From the NCBI GenBank assembly GCA_963826505.1, contig CAWGXG010000006.1, positions 764,578-828,577 on the forward strand: 64,000 nt of DNA, read 5' to 3'. Below, piece by piece: positions 43,856 to 54,426 of the stretch (its first letter is position 1; each line of letters begins with the position of its first letter). Below the pieces are notes generated by a model. The model saw nothing but the letters and a program-made list of their open reading frames with translations, did no database searches and was not told where the DNA came from. The position numbers and the translations under genes were made by a program. Origin of the DNA: CAWGXG01 sp963826505. Its GTDB lineage: Bacteria > Chloroflexota > Anaerolineae > Aggregatilineales > Aggregatilineaceae.

Positions 43856-46800
43856 ATGGGCACCACATTGCATATCCACACCCTCGGCAGCCTAACCATT
43901 TCAATCGACGATACGCCCGTGACCGGATTCGACTCGCGCAAAGTCCAGGCGCTGCTGGTCTATATCGCCTGTACACAGCGGACCTATCCGCGTGAAGTCC
44001 TCGCAGAACTGTTCTGGGAGGAGCGAGCCCAGGGGCAGGCGTCGGCGAATTTGCGCGTCGCGCTGACCAGTCTGCGCCAGACGGTCGAACCGTTTGTCGA
44101 GATCACACGCGAGTCGGTCGGGCTGAAGGATGGAGCCGAAATCTGGCTCGACGTAAGCGAGTTTGAGACGCAGATCGATTCCGCCGGTAACGACCTCGCC
44201 TTATTGTCAGCCGCTCTCGACCTCTACCAGGGAGACTTCCTGGCGGGCTTCTTCGTGGACAGCACGGGTTTTGAGGATTGGGCGAATCGCGAGCGCGAAC
44301 GGCTGCGTTGGCGGATAATGGAAGCGCTTGACGCGCTCATCACCGGCTGCCTCGCGCAGGCAGAGTACGCCAAAGGTATCGCCGCCGCAACTCGACTGCT
44401 AGCTGTGGACCCGCTGCGTGAAGAAACCCACCGCCAGTTGATGGACCTGCTCTGGCGCTCCGGGCAGCGCGGCAAAGCCCTCGAACAGTACGATACCTTG
44501 TGCGGCGTGCTGGACGAGGAATTCGGCGTGACCCCCTTGCCGGAGACCGTCGCCCTATATGAACAACTGCGCGCGGGTGACCTTCCTCTCCCCGAACTCG
44601 CCGCCGCCCAAGAAGCCGTTCTGCCTCAACCGCGTTACGTAGTCCTGACAAATCCCTACAAAGGGCTGTGTGCGTTCGAGGAATCCGATGCCGACGATTT
44701 CTTTGGACGCGAGGCGTTGGTCGACCGTCTGTTGGCCCGGCTAGCGGAAGATCACCCACTGGCGCGCTTCCTGGCGGTGGTCGGTCCAAGTGGCAGCGGC
44801 AAGTCGAGCGTAGTGCGAGCAGGAGTTATCCCTGCCCTGCGTAGGGGCGCATTATCCGGCTCGGCGGAGTGGCCTATCATCACTCTGCTGCCGGGGAGTT
44901 TGCCCTTCGACGAATTAGAAATCGCCCTGCGTCGTGCCTTCCCAGCCTTGTCCCCCACCCTGTTCAGTGACTCGCGGGACGATGCGAGCAGCTTGTTGCG
45001 CACGCTGCGCCTGTGTCTGCCCAACGACCGCGTGGAGCTGCTGCTGGTCATCGACCAGTTTGAAGAAGTCTTCACGCTGGTGAGCGACCCCGACGAGGCG
45101 CGGCGCTTCCTCGACGGGCTGTACGTGGCCGCGACCACACCCCACAGCCCGGTACGCATCCTCATTACCCTACGCGCGGATTTCTATGACCGCCCACTGA
45201 TGATTCCCGATTTCTCCGAGCTCGTCCGGCAGCGCACCGAAGTCGTCACCCCCATGACCCCCGAAGAATTAGAGCGCGCTGTCACTGCCCCCGCCGAGCG
45301 CGTGGGCGTGAGCCTGGAATCCGGACTGGCAGCGGCGGTCGTGGCCGAGGTCAGCCAGCAGCCCGGTGCCCTGCCCCTGATGGAATACGCCCTCACCGAA
45401 GTCTTCGACCGCCGCACGGATCACACCCTCACCCTGGCCGCCTATGAAGCGGTCGGTGGCTCGTTGGGAGCCCTCGCCCGCCGGGCCGATCAGGTCTACG
45501 CGCGGCTCAGCCCGGAGCGGCAGGCGGCAGCCCGCCAGATGTGTCTGCGCCTGATTACGCTTGGCGAAGGCACCGAGGACACCCGGCGGCGCACGCTCCA
45601 AAGCGAACTGCTTTCTGCGGGCGGTGGGGCTACATGGGCCGTGCTGCATGCCTTCGACCGCGCTCGTCTGCTCACCTTTGACCGCGACCCGCGCGCCCAA
45701 CAGCCTACCGTCGAGCTGGCTCATGAGGCGATTATCCGGGAATGGGCACTGCTGCGCACCTGGTTGGACGAGAGCCGCGACGACATCCGCCAGCAACGAT
45801 TACTGGCGGCAGCAGCGGAAGAATGGCAACGTGCCGACCGTGAGCCGAGTTATCTGCTGGCTGGAACACGCCTCGAACAGTTCGAAGGCTGGGCCGTGGA
45901 GTCAAGACTTGCGCTGGCACAACATGAGCGCGAGTTTCTTGATGTCAGCATCGCGACGCAACGGCAACAAGAAAACGCTGAACGCGAACGGCAGATCCGC
46001 GAGCTGGACCTGGCCCAGCAGGCAGCCCAATCTGCGCGCGAAGCCGAGGCGTCACAGCGCCAGTCCGCCAACCGACTGCGTTACCTGGTGCTTGGGTTGG
46101 GCGTGTTTCTGGTGGCGGCAGTCTTGCTATCGGCCTTCGCGCTGGACCGGGAAAACCGCGCACAATCGGCCAGAACAAAAGCTGAGCGTGAAGCGGATGT
46201 CAACCACAGCCTGGTACTGGCCAATAATGCGGTAGAAGAATTCAAGAACGGCTTTGATACCCTGAGCCTTATGCTGGCCCTGAAAGCCGTCGATATGGAC
46301 CAACCACCACCTGAAGCGATCAGCGCCCTGTCCAATCTCGCCTTCAACCTCGGCACACGGGCCATTCTTCAAGAGGATGGCAATGCTATTCACACGGTGG
46401 CGTTTAGCCCAGACTCAACGCTGGGACTGTCGGGCAGTTGTGCTGAACTAAATGGCGATCGCTGTACTGAAGGCGAGCTCATCCTGTGGGATATTGCGAC
46501 CAGCTCCGAACTCCACCGTTTCGTGGGCCATACAGATTGGGTGAACAGCGCTGTTTTTAGCCCCAATGGGCTGACCATTCTCTCTGGCTCCAGCGACACG
46601 ACCTTGATCCTGTGGGACGTACAAACAGGCGCGGTTCTCCGCCGTTTCGAGGGACACACGGGCGTCATTAACAGTGTGATTTTCTCGCGCGACGGCAAAA
46701 CCGCCATCTCCGGCGCAGACGACATGACGTTAATTGAATGGGACGTGCAATCCGGCGCTGTGCTGCGCCGCCTGGAGGGACATACCGGTCCGGTAACCTG

Positions 46801-48272
46801 CCTCGCGCTCAGCGCTGACGGGCAAACACTGGCTTCCGGCTCAACGGACACAACCATTTTGGTGTGGGACATCACCACCGGGGAGCCCATTTATCACCTG
46901 GAGGGCCACACGGCGCGCATTGACGACCTGACCTTCCTGCCCGGCGACAAAGGACTGCTATCTGTCGGCGATTTGAGATTGATGGAATGGAACCTCGAAA
47001 CCGGCGAATTGAAGCGCAGCGCGGATATAGTAGTCAGCATGGCGAGCGTAGACGTCACCCCCGACGGCAGAACAGCCGTCGTAACGCCCGGTGTCGGCAT
47101 CCGGCTGTGGGACATGACGCAGTGGCGCACGACCGACCACGTGGCGCAAGGGTGGAAGTTCAACACCGCTGGCGTATTAAGTCCTGATGGGCGCTTGTTC
47201 ATGGCGGGGCAGGAAGAGGGCTTGCTTTATCTGGTCAATATGCCGGTTAGCCTTGAAGTGAGCCGCCTGCAATCCGATATGCCAATGATGACTCTTGACG
47301 TCAGCCCAGATGGCCGTACCTTGCTCACTGGCACGTTCACCGGCGGCACGGCGATCCTCTGGGATGCCGAAACGGGCCAGGAAATCCGCCGTTTCGAAGG
47401 CCAAGCAGACTCAGTCGATGTCATCAGCTTCAGTCCCGATGGGCGGACGGCAGCAATTGGCTCTGCCGATCCTTGGGGCAATACACGGGACCGGAAACTG
47501 GTCCTGGTGGATGTCCAAACCGGCGAGGAAGTCCATCAGCTCGAAGGTCACAATTTCGGTCTGCGCAGCGCAGCCTTCAGTCCCGATGGGCGTTATCTGC
47601 TCAGTGGGTCGTTGGAGTATGGAGACGCATGGGACAACGTCGGCGGCGGTGATCTGCTCTTGTGGGATGTAGAGACGGGTGATCTCATCCGGCGGTTTGA
47701 TATGGAGGATGCCGTAATGGGTATCGCGTTCAGCCCAGATGGGCAGATCGCTTATACCGGGTCAACGCTGGGCATCAACGGTCCTCATTTTGCCGCGTGG
47801 GACGTATCTACCGGGCAGTTGATCCGCCGGTTCGATCTGGCAAGCGGAACGGCCATGCTAAGTCCGGACGGGATAAACGTGCTTGCGGGACTCGCGCTCA
47901 TTCAGCCCGAAACCGGCGAGATCATCCGCCGTTATCCACTGCCGCGCGGCATGGCAGCCGGGGTGGACATCAGCCCCGACGGTCGATACCTGGTCGGGGG
48001 CGATTTGTTCGGATTGATCATGATCTGGGATTTCCAGACCGGCAAAGAAGTGCGATCGTTTGTCGGGCACGGTGCCACCATCTGGAGTCTTTGTCTTCAG
48101 CCCGGACGGGCAGACTTTCTACACATCGGCATACGATGGACAAGTCATCCAATGGCGCTTCGCCGATTGGCCGTTGGACAAACTGCTCGCCTGGGTGCAT
48201 GAGAATCGCTACATCCGTGACCTCACCTGCGAAGAACAGGCGCAGTACCGCATCGAGCCGCTGTGCGAATGA
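43856..48272 (+). CDS. BTAD-STAND-TM-WD40 regulator, one frameshift near the C-terminus
   Basis: A giant regulator of about 1470 residues. Order: SARP-type winged helix (about 1-95, TLGSLTISIDDTPVTGFDSR), BTAD helical domain (to about 245), STAND ATPase with P-loop VVGPSGSGKSSVVRAG near 307 and Walker B LLLVIDQFEEVFTLV near 395, a coiled coil (about 690-735), one membrane helix (YLVLGLGVFLVAAVLLSAFA, about 742-762), then WD40 blades from about 845 to the end (repeated GHT...SPDG...LWD). A single extra T in a TTT run near 48092 shifts the frame: the unshifted frame stops at 48202, while the true C-terminus (FSPDGQTFYTSAYDGQVIQW, ending RIEPLCE) ends at 48272. Inferred to be a membrane-anchored transcription factor sensing through the propeller. 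Confidence 0.85.
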
Positions 48273-48381
48273 TGACGGAGGGCGCGCCATCGAACACGCT
48301 CTCTCAATCTGGCTATCTGAGGTCACTTCCGGTGGCAATACCCAATCCGGAGCCAGACGGTCCTTCATTTGAAGCTGTAAG

Positions 48382-48753
48382 TCAATTCGGAGGTGTGTTG
48401 CGACGCGCGTCCAACACGATTTTGCCGCCACCGAACGCGACTTCCAGCACGCCCCACTCATCGGCCTGTCGGCAAAAGTCGAGCAGCGCCTCATAGGTCC
48501 ATCGACTGCGCGCCTGTTTGTCGCGGTAGCAGAACGGGCACGCCAGATCGCAGGCGTTGGTTACGGCGATGAGCAGAGCACGCGGCGCGATCCGCCGAAA
48601 ATGTGCGGTCTGTTCACCTTCGAGCAGCACGTTTAGCCCGGTAGCGCGATCGAACAACAGCAGCTTGCCGTCCAGCGGATGCGCTCGCCAGGGGAGTTAG
48701 CGAAGCTCGGATGGGAGATAATGTGTAAAGTCACCCAGTTTTTGAAGAGTCAT
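48382..48753 (-). pseudogene. radical SAM protein remnant
   Basis: From ATG 48753 the frame reads TLQKLGDFTHYLPSELR, then a TAA stop, then PWRAHPLDGKLLLFDRATGL, and APRALLIAVTNACDLACPFC followed by YRD. The last part has the CxxxCxxC-type cluster motif of radical SAM enzymes. It ends after EVAFGGG, where normally the SAM-binding GGEP would follow. So it has both an internal stop and a lost C-terminus of several hundred residues. Confidence 0.75.
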
Positions 48754-48838
48754 TTTTTGCCGTCACAGGAGCCTTTTGAGCGTACGCGCTGCAGTCGACC
48801 AAATCTCTAAACGTATGCTGACAAAACCGCCCATCAGC

Positions 48839-49498
48839 TTACGGCGCTTCATTACCAAGACCGGCCTCTCGCGCTTTGATAATAGCCTCACTGCGGGTTG
48901 CGACCTGGAGCTTGCTAAAGATGTTTGAAACATGATTGCGGATTGTTTTGGGGCTGAGGACGAGTTTTTCTGCAATGGCATTATTGGTTAGGCCCTGTGC
49001 GACCAAATCAAGCGTTTCAATTTCGCGAGGGGTAAGTTCAGGAAAAGGCGCATCAGGTGCAGGCTTCACACCTCGTGCGAAGTAATGCATGATCTGCTGC
49101 GCCACACCAGGACTGAAAATAACCTCACCGTTGGCTACGGCACGGATGGCCCGAAGTGTTTCATCACCACTTGCGCCTTTTAGCAGATATCCTCGTGCAC
49201 CGGCACGCATCGCTGTGAATACTGTATCATCATCGAACATTGTGATGATGAGAATCGCAATATCAGGCTTGCCCTGAAGTATTCTGTAGGTGGCCTCAAT
49301 GCCATTGATTTCGGGCATGTTGATATCCATCAGAACAATATCAGGAGAGAGTGAGGTCGCCATCTCAGTGACCTCGATGCCGGTTTCAGCCTCACCCAAG
49401 ACCACCATATCTTGCTGGGCCTCAATCAAGGCACGCATACCAAAACGAAACACCGGATGATCATCTGCAATCAAAATGCTGGTCGGGTTGTCATTCAT
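48839..49498 (-). CDS. NarL/LuxR-type response regulator
   Basis: A 219-residue two-component regulator. The receiver domain has ADDHPVFRFGMRALIE (acidic pair at 12-13), phospho-acceptor D58 in IVLMDINMPE and RGYLLKGASGDE with the conserved Lys. The C-terminal LuxR helix-turn-helix is LTPREIETLDLVAQGLTNNA and LVLSPKTIRNHVSNIFSKLQ. Its start overlaps the histidine-kinase stop by eight bases, so the two are co-expressed partners. Targets are unknown; the nearest candidates are the cupredoxin-like protein and the genes around it. Confidence 0.93.
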   Translation of the reverse strand: MNDNPTSILIADDHPVFRFGMRALIEAQQDMVVLGEAETGIEVTEMATSLSPDIVLMDINMPEINGIEATYRILQGKPDIAILIITMFDDDTVFTAMRAGARGYLLKGASGDETLRAIRAVANGEVIFSPGVAQQIMHYFARGVKPAPDAPFPELTPREIETLDLVAQGLTNNAIAEKLVLSPKTIRNHVSNIFSKLQVATRSEAIIKAREAGLGNEAP

Positions 49499-51767
49499 AA
49501 AACACCTCTATCGGGAATTTCGTTTTAATGCATGTCCCTCCTCCTGGTAAAACACTGAACGTCGTTTCGCCATTGAGTTCAGCGGCACGTTCGTGCATAG
49601 TTTGCCAGCCAATACCCGGCTGGAAATTTTCGGGGAGGCCCTTGCCATCATCTTCGATTTCGATCAGGATTTCTTTAGCGGTCGCATGCAGTCGGATCGT
49701 ACAAAGAGTCGCTCCCGCGTGGCGAACCACATTATTCACCGCCTCCTGCACAATGCGAAACAGCGCGGTTTCAATCGCCGCAGGTAACTCATTTGGCATT
49801 CTTGATAACTCAAATCTGAAATGTAGAAGGCCGGTTTCGTACCGCGAAATGCTCTGTTTCAACGCTTCCACAAATCCCAATTCATCGAGCGCTGGCGGAC
49901 GCAAACCATACACAAGACGACGAATGTCTTGGATGGCCTCATCAGCCTGCCCCTGAAGCGACCTAATAAGAGATTGTGCCTTTCCCGGGTCCGTTGTCAT
50001 CAATTGCGAGACGGCTTCTAAACCTAAGGTCTGGCTGGCGAGTTGCGGCCCTAATCCATCGTGCAAATCACGCCGTATACGACGGCGTTCCTCCTCGCGA
50101 GCAGAGATGATATGCTGACGTGACTGGCGAAGTTCATCAGAAAGCTGGACAGCACGAACTGTTGTCGCCGTCAGGGCGGCAATGGTTGTCAAGAGAGCGA
50201 GCTCACTATGCGTAAAACGCTCATGTCGTCCGCGGGGTGCAACAACGAGATAGCCGATGGCCGTGTTGTGGTAGATCAATGAGAACATTTCGCGCTGATC
50301 GAACGGTTCCCCGTATTCGGCCATGACTTCAATACGCTCTTCCGAAACAGGCACCCAGATAGCCACATAAGGAACCTTAAGCAGTTGTGAGATCGTCTGG
50401 ACGAGGTTGGGCAAAATGCGATTCGGCATATCCTCTGATTCGAGCCGGCTTGCTAACTGTGACAGGACTTTTGTCGGATTATCCCGTTCGCCATACATGA
50501 CGCGATTGACAATTTTCTGCAACCGTACGCGCAGCGGCTGAAATGTCACAGCGACAATCCCTGCTGCGGTTAAGCCGCTCACCGAGTCAGTCTGAATGCG
50601 CAGCCATTCCCCCGCGAAAGCGACCACCAACATATAAATCGACATGATAATGGCGCTCAAACTGAGATAAACAAACGCCCGATTGATAATCGGTTCAATG
50701 TTCCAGAGTCGATTGCGTTGGATGGAAAAAATGACCGTCAAAGGGATGATCAAAGCAATCATATTAAAAACATTGTCGCTTATGAGCTTGTGATCGAATA
50801 AGAATTGTGGCAAGGAGAACAAGGCCAGTGCGAGCAGCATCAGAACGATGATCGCGAAGAGAACGATCCGGACTTGCTGCCGTTCGCTCTGGCGCTCTAG
50901 TGAACGATAGTTAACCACGATTGCTATGACTGATCCGATGGACGTAAAGGTATCTAGCCCCGTGGATACAGTATTCGCATGTTCAAGCCACTGCAGCTTG
51001 TTCGATGTCGTTAGCGCATACAGGATTAACGCGGTGCCGTAGACCGAATAAGTGACCAGATATAGCCAGAATCGCAAACGGGGATGTCGCGAAATAAAGG
51101 GTAAAGGTCGCGGAAAAACCAGCGCAAAGTGAAAGAAAGAGATACTCGCCAGTACATAAAAAACCTGTGTTGCGACCAGATACCACCAGAACGAGTTAAT
51201 CGTCAGAATGTCATAGACAGTGATCCCAAATTGCCATCGTGTGGCGACAATGAAACCCGAGGCCGCCAATACCATGGCCTGAATGGCAGGCTCATCCGGT
51301 CGTTTGATCCACAAAATCAGAAATAGAACATATGAGATGAAGGTTACTGCCAAACCACCCCAAGACTGCGCGATGACCTGCCCAAGAGGATAGGCACGCA
51401 GCTTGACTTCTACTGACTGCAAGCTGCTGTCTCGTACAATGCTGTACGTCAGGTGTGCACCGTCATGAATGTTTGGGATTTGCAAGCGGTCACACGGTCC
51501 AAAACCACAAAACAGGCGATCTACCCAGTCTGACAAAGCATGTCCGTTTATCGCAACCAAGAGATCACCATCTTGCAGAGGCGAAGAATCAGTTTCAATC
51601 ACCGACATCAAAGCGCCGTCAGGCCGCCAGGGATTGGTCCCGTCACTGGCACGTAACAGCGCGCCATCATAGACATGCTGGCTGATCATCAGTAGCTGTG
51701 CGGCGAAGATCAGTACACTCCCCATCACGATCAATAAGATCGTGCGCTTTGGTGCGGTGTTAAACAC
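49491..51767 (-). CDS. sensor histidine kinase (NarX/LiaS-type, HisKA_3)
   Basis: A 758-residue membrane sensor. The N-terminus has a membrane helix, then an outside domain with PDZ-like text (SPLQDGDLLVAINGHALSDW). About seven further hydrophobic segments span roughly residues 125-400. A GAF-like stretch (IGYLVVAPRGRHERFTHSEL) follows. The H-box is RRDLHDGLGPQLASQTLGLE near 565 and the HATPase has NNVVRHAG and EIEDDGKGLPENF near the C-terminus. The combination of PDZ-like sensor and multi-helix region resembles Chloroflexota kinases of unknown signal. Pairs with the response regulator downstream. Confidence 0.92.
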   Translation of the reverse strand: MFNTAPKRTILLIVMGSVLIFAAQLLMISQHVYDGALLRASDGTNPWRPDGALMSVIETDSSPLQDGDLLVAINGHALSDWVDRLFCGFGPCDRLQIPNIHDGAHLTYSIVRDSSLQSVEVKLRAYPLGQVIAQSWGGLAVTFISYVLFLILWIKRPDEPAIQAMVLAASGFIVATRWQFGITVYDILTINSFWWYLVATQVFYVLASISFFHFALVFPRPLPFISRHPRLRFWLYLVTYSVYGTALILYALTTSNKLQWLEHANTVSTGLDTFTSIGSVIAIVVNYRSLERQSERQQVRIVLFAIIVLMLLALALFSLPQFLFDHKLISDNVFNMIALIIPLTVIFSIQRNRLWNIEPIINRAFVYLSLSAIIMSIYMLVVAFAGEWLRIQTDSVSGLTAAGIVAVTFQPLRVRLQKIVNRVMYGERDNPTKVLSQLASRLESEDMPNRILPNLVQTISQLLKVPYVAIWVPVSEERIEVMAEYGEPFDQREMFSLIYHNTAIGYLVVAPRGRHERFTHSELALLTTIAALTATTVRAVQLSDELRQSRQHIISAREEERRRIRRDLHDGLGPQLASQTLGLEAVSQLMTTDPGKAQSLIRSLQGQADEAIQDIRRLVYGLRPPALDELGFVEALKQSISRYETGLLHFRFELSRMPNELPAAIETALFRIVQEAVNNVVRHAGATLCTIRLHATAKEILIEIEDDGKGLPENFQPGIGWQTMHERAAELNGETTFSVLPGGGTCIKTKFPIEVFYE

Positions 51768-52202
51768 TTATGTGCCTTTCCGTCATTCTGGTACGCTAAG
51801 GACGGGATCCTTTCTTAGTCAGCGATTACTCAACTCAAATGCATGTAACCGGCATTTTTCTGGCAGGTTATGGGCCGGTGATCGACATCCCCAATCTATC
51901 ATCATGCAATGACTAATATTGTGATTATAGGATACTTGCCAGCACCAGGACGAAACCCCCGCGGACGATGGACAGCACAGCAATGCCAGTCGCGGCACCC
52001 GGAGAATCATAGTGACGTTCACCAGAGGTCAGGTTGTTCAGACATGCTCAAAGTGGTGAAACGACGTCAGGTGAAGCAAAAGAATCAGTGATAACTGGAC
52101 GAGTTTTACCCGTCAAACCGCACATGAAACCGGTGACCTGTACAACTCCCATAAGTCTTTTCATCTTAGCCCCCTGTTTTTGTATTTTGCGAGATGTTGG
52201 GA
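51768..52202. other. intergenic region upstream of the kinase
   Basis: No gene is supported. It should hold the promoter of the kinase-regulator operon, read leftward. No convincing boxes were identified by eye. Confidence 0.35.
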
Positions 52203-52230
52203 AGTGGCACCCGCCCCAGCGAGTGCCACT
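52203..52230 (-). terminator. hairpin downstream of the cupredoxin-like gene
   Basis: AGTGGCAC at 52203-52210 pairs with GTGCCACT at 52223-52230 around a 12-base loop. It begins 25 bases after the stop of the gene at 52255-53577, on the minus strand. There is no T-run, so termination strength is uncertain. Confidence 0.5.
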
Positions 52231-52254
52231 CATGATGATTAAACATGCAGGGGG

Positions 52255-53577
52255 TTATTCGACCGTGAATATCTGAACCATACCGTGCTCACTGTGTGAG
52301 GCGAAGTCTCCGTTCAGGTCCGGTAAGAAACAGAGAACAGCATAGGTTCCAGGTTCCAGATTGATTGTCGCCCATGCCTCTGTACCTTCACTCATAGGTG
52401 ACCATGTGAAGACCTGTCCATATTCGTCACTACCATCCCCACCACTTTCATCACCACTTAGCATTCCGTCGACAGTGGTTCCCTCGGGCACACTGAAGAT
52501 AACGGCTTCGTGCCATTGTTCGCCCGAGTTTACGATATGCCAGAGCAAATCACCCGATGGAATAATGTCCGGAACATCGTATGCAAAGTCCACCATAGTC
52601 AACGTGACATCAGCTTCTGGAGCTTTCAAGCCTTGCATCATATCACTTTCAACAACCGAGAACGGAATCATTTCTCCTGGACCGTCCTCAGCCAGTTCCA
52701 TGAACATGTAATCCCCCGGCACAAGCTCGACTGTCATAGGAATCGTTTGGCCGGGCATTATGATGGGGCCGCCCAACAGCGTGACCAATGAGACTGCACC
52801 GAAGCCATCGCCAGTGGCAAGAGCCTCGTTAAAGTCATCCATCGTAACGCCATCCTTAAGGCGAGCGATGTCTGGTGAATACGATGTTTCTGTACGGTTG
52901 TTGGCGAACTCGAAAGTATACATTCCAGCCTCGACCCCTTCGTTCGGAACGGGCGGCAACTGTATCTCATCATCAGTTGCACGGACATTCACGGTTGGGA
53001 TCGGTGACATCGTGGGAGCTTGGGCCGCATTTTCTCCCAATTCAATCGAATTGAGGACGTGAAGCGCAATAGGCTCAAACGACTCGAATTCATTCTTGTG
53101 CGCGAAACCAGAAACAAGAATGGTCGCATCGCCCTGTCTGTAGACCGTCACCACCACTTGTGCAGGATCTATCGATAGATCGATGACAAACCCTTCAACC
53201 CCATTGTCGAGCGTTGTCGTGCGCGTGCTGTCGAGTGACGGGATGGGTGAGCCATCACTCAAGGTACTCAATAGGGCTACCGTATAGTCTTCTAACGCCA
53301 GATCCTTGGCGACACCGGCTGTCTCAAGATCATCTGCGTTCAATAGCATAATGTCAATCTGTTGCTGGCCCGGCTGTACGTCGGCAGTTTCTACATATCC
53401 CTGAGTGCTGAGGCTAAATGCTGGACCATATGGCGCAATCAACCATCCTTCGGGTACATCAAAGCTAATGCGCCCATCATCCGATCTATAACGCTCATAA
53501 CTCATCCCATCTTGTGCCAAGGCAGCTGTGGTTGACATCAGTAGTGCTACAAGACTGAGAAAGTACTTCCACTTCAT
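52255..53577 (-). CDS. secreted protein with cupredoxin-like C-terminal domain
   Basis: A 440-residue exported protein. Signal peptide: MKWKYFLSLVALLMSTTAALA. The first half (FDVPEGWLIAPYGPAFSLST, ATILVSGFAHKNEFESFEPI) resembles PsbP-type or lipoprotein-like domains. The second half has two beta-sandwich parts. The last carries WHEAVIFSVPEGT, TYAVLCFLPD and HSEHGMVQIFTVE, i.e. a His...Cys...His...Met order compatible with a type 1 copper site. A redox or copper role outside the cell is inferred. It lies upstream of the two-component operon on the same strand. Confidence 0.75.
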   Translation of the reverse strand: MKWKYFLSLVALLMSTTAALAQDGMSYERYRSDDGRISFDVPEGWLIAPYGPAFSLSTQGYVETADVQPGQQQIDIMLLNADDLETAGVAKDLALEDYTVALLSTLSDGSPIPSLDSTRTTTLDNGVEGFVIDLSIDPAQVVVTVYRQGDATILVSGFAHKNEFESFEPIALHVLNSIELGENAAQAPTMSPIPTVNVRATDDEIQLPPVPNEGVEAGMYTFEFANNRTETSYSPDIARLKDGVTMDDFNEALATGDGFGAVSLVTLLGGPIIMPGQTIPMTVELVPGDYMFMELAEDGPGEMIPFSVVESDMMQGLKAPEADVTLTMVDFAYDVPDIIPSGDLLWHIVNSGEQWHEAVIFSVPEGTTVDGMLSGDESGGDGSDEYGQVFTWSPMSEGTEAWATINLEPGTYAVLCFLPDLNGDFASHSEHGMVQIFTVE

Positions 53578-53772
53578 GACGAATCCCTTCTCTACTCTCG
53601 ATCTATGTTTGGGGAGTAATTGCTTACTCTCACGTTAACGCAAGAGAGCAACACGTGTCATGAGGCGAGCGTCCCGATTGACCCGGACAATATGTCCCGA
53701 TCTCAACAAGGACAATGTTCTATTGGTCGACTGTCCGACGCCAACCTTTGACGGAAAAGAAACAGGGGGTGG

Positions 53773-53948
53773 TCCCCGGCGAAAGTGTGGGTAATTCCGA
53801 ATTCCCCGTAAAAGGCCTCGGCACGCATATACCACACCACCAGTGTCCCGAAAAATTCCAACTTTGCCAGATGGGTTACGCGTGCGTTTTTCGCCTGAGT
53901 TTCGGACCTTGTCAGACCGTTTCGAATTTCCCACACTTTGTTCGGGGT
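53773..53948. mobile_element. MITE-like element (~176 bp)
   Basis: The ends are imperfect inverted repeats of about 30 bases: CCCCGGCGAAAGTGTGGG with TAATTCCGAA following on the left, and (read inward from the right) CCCCGAACAAAGTGTGGG with AAATTCGAAA following. The interior is too short for a transposase and has no coding sequence. The outer bases CCCCGAACAAAG equal those of the IS1182-like left end, so the element may be mobilised by a related transposase. Its right end touches the inner end of the right arm. Confidence 0.6.
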
Positions 53949-53958
53949 GTACCTACAA

Positions 53959-54412
53959 TTAAAGCATCTCTGTCTCGATAGCAAGCACTTTTTGATGTCG
54001 CTTCACAAACCGTTCTTCATGTGTCTCAAATTGTGCCTTAACAAAGAAATCAACAATTGCAGCAGCTAACGCGGCTCCGATGACGCGACTGCCCATGCAC
54101 AACACATTCATGTTATCGTGCTCAACCCCTTGATGAGCGGAATAGGTATCATGGCATAACCCGGCGTAAACCCCTTTGATCTTGTTGGCGGCGATGCTGG
54201 CTCCAACGCCGCTGCCACAGACCACAATTCCTCGATTGGCCTCTTGATTGGCGACAGCTTGCGCTACAGCGCTGGCAAAATCAGGATAATCAACGGCTGT
54301 CCGGGCTGTCCGTGCCTAAATCAACAATTTCACAGCCCTGCATTGTGAGATGCTCAACCAGGGTTTCCTTAAGCAAGAAGCCCGCATGATCAGATCCAAC
54401 AGCAATTTTCAT
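53959..54412 (-). pseudogene. rpiB: rpiB copy with 2-base deletion
   Basis: Same gene as 23830-24285, but near 54294 the text CCAAGCC of the left copy is CAGCC, a 2-base loss. The frame shifts after about residue 40; the rest (VCGSGVGASIAANKIKG onward) is open only from an internal position. The catalytic part is intact in sequence but not fused to a proper start, so it is probably inactive. Confidence 0.88.
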
Positions 54413-54426
54413 CTCACTCTCTCATT

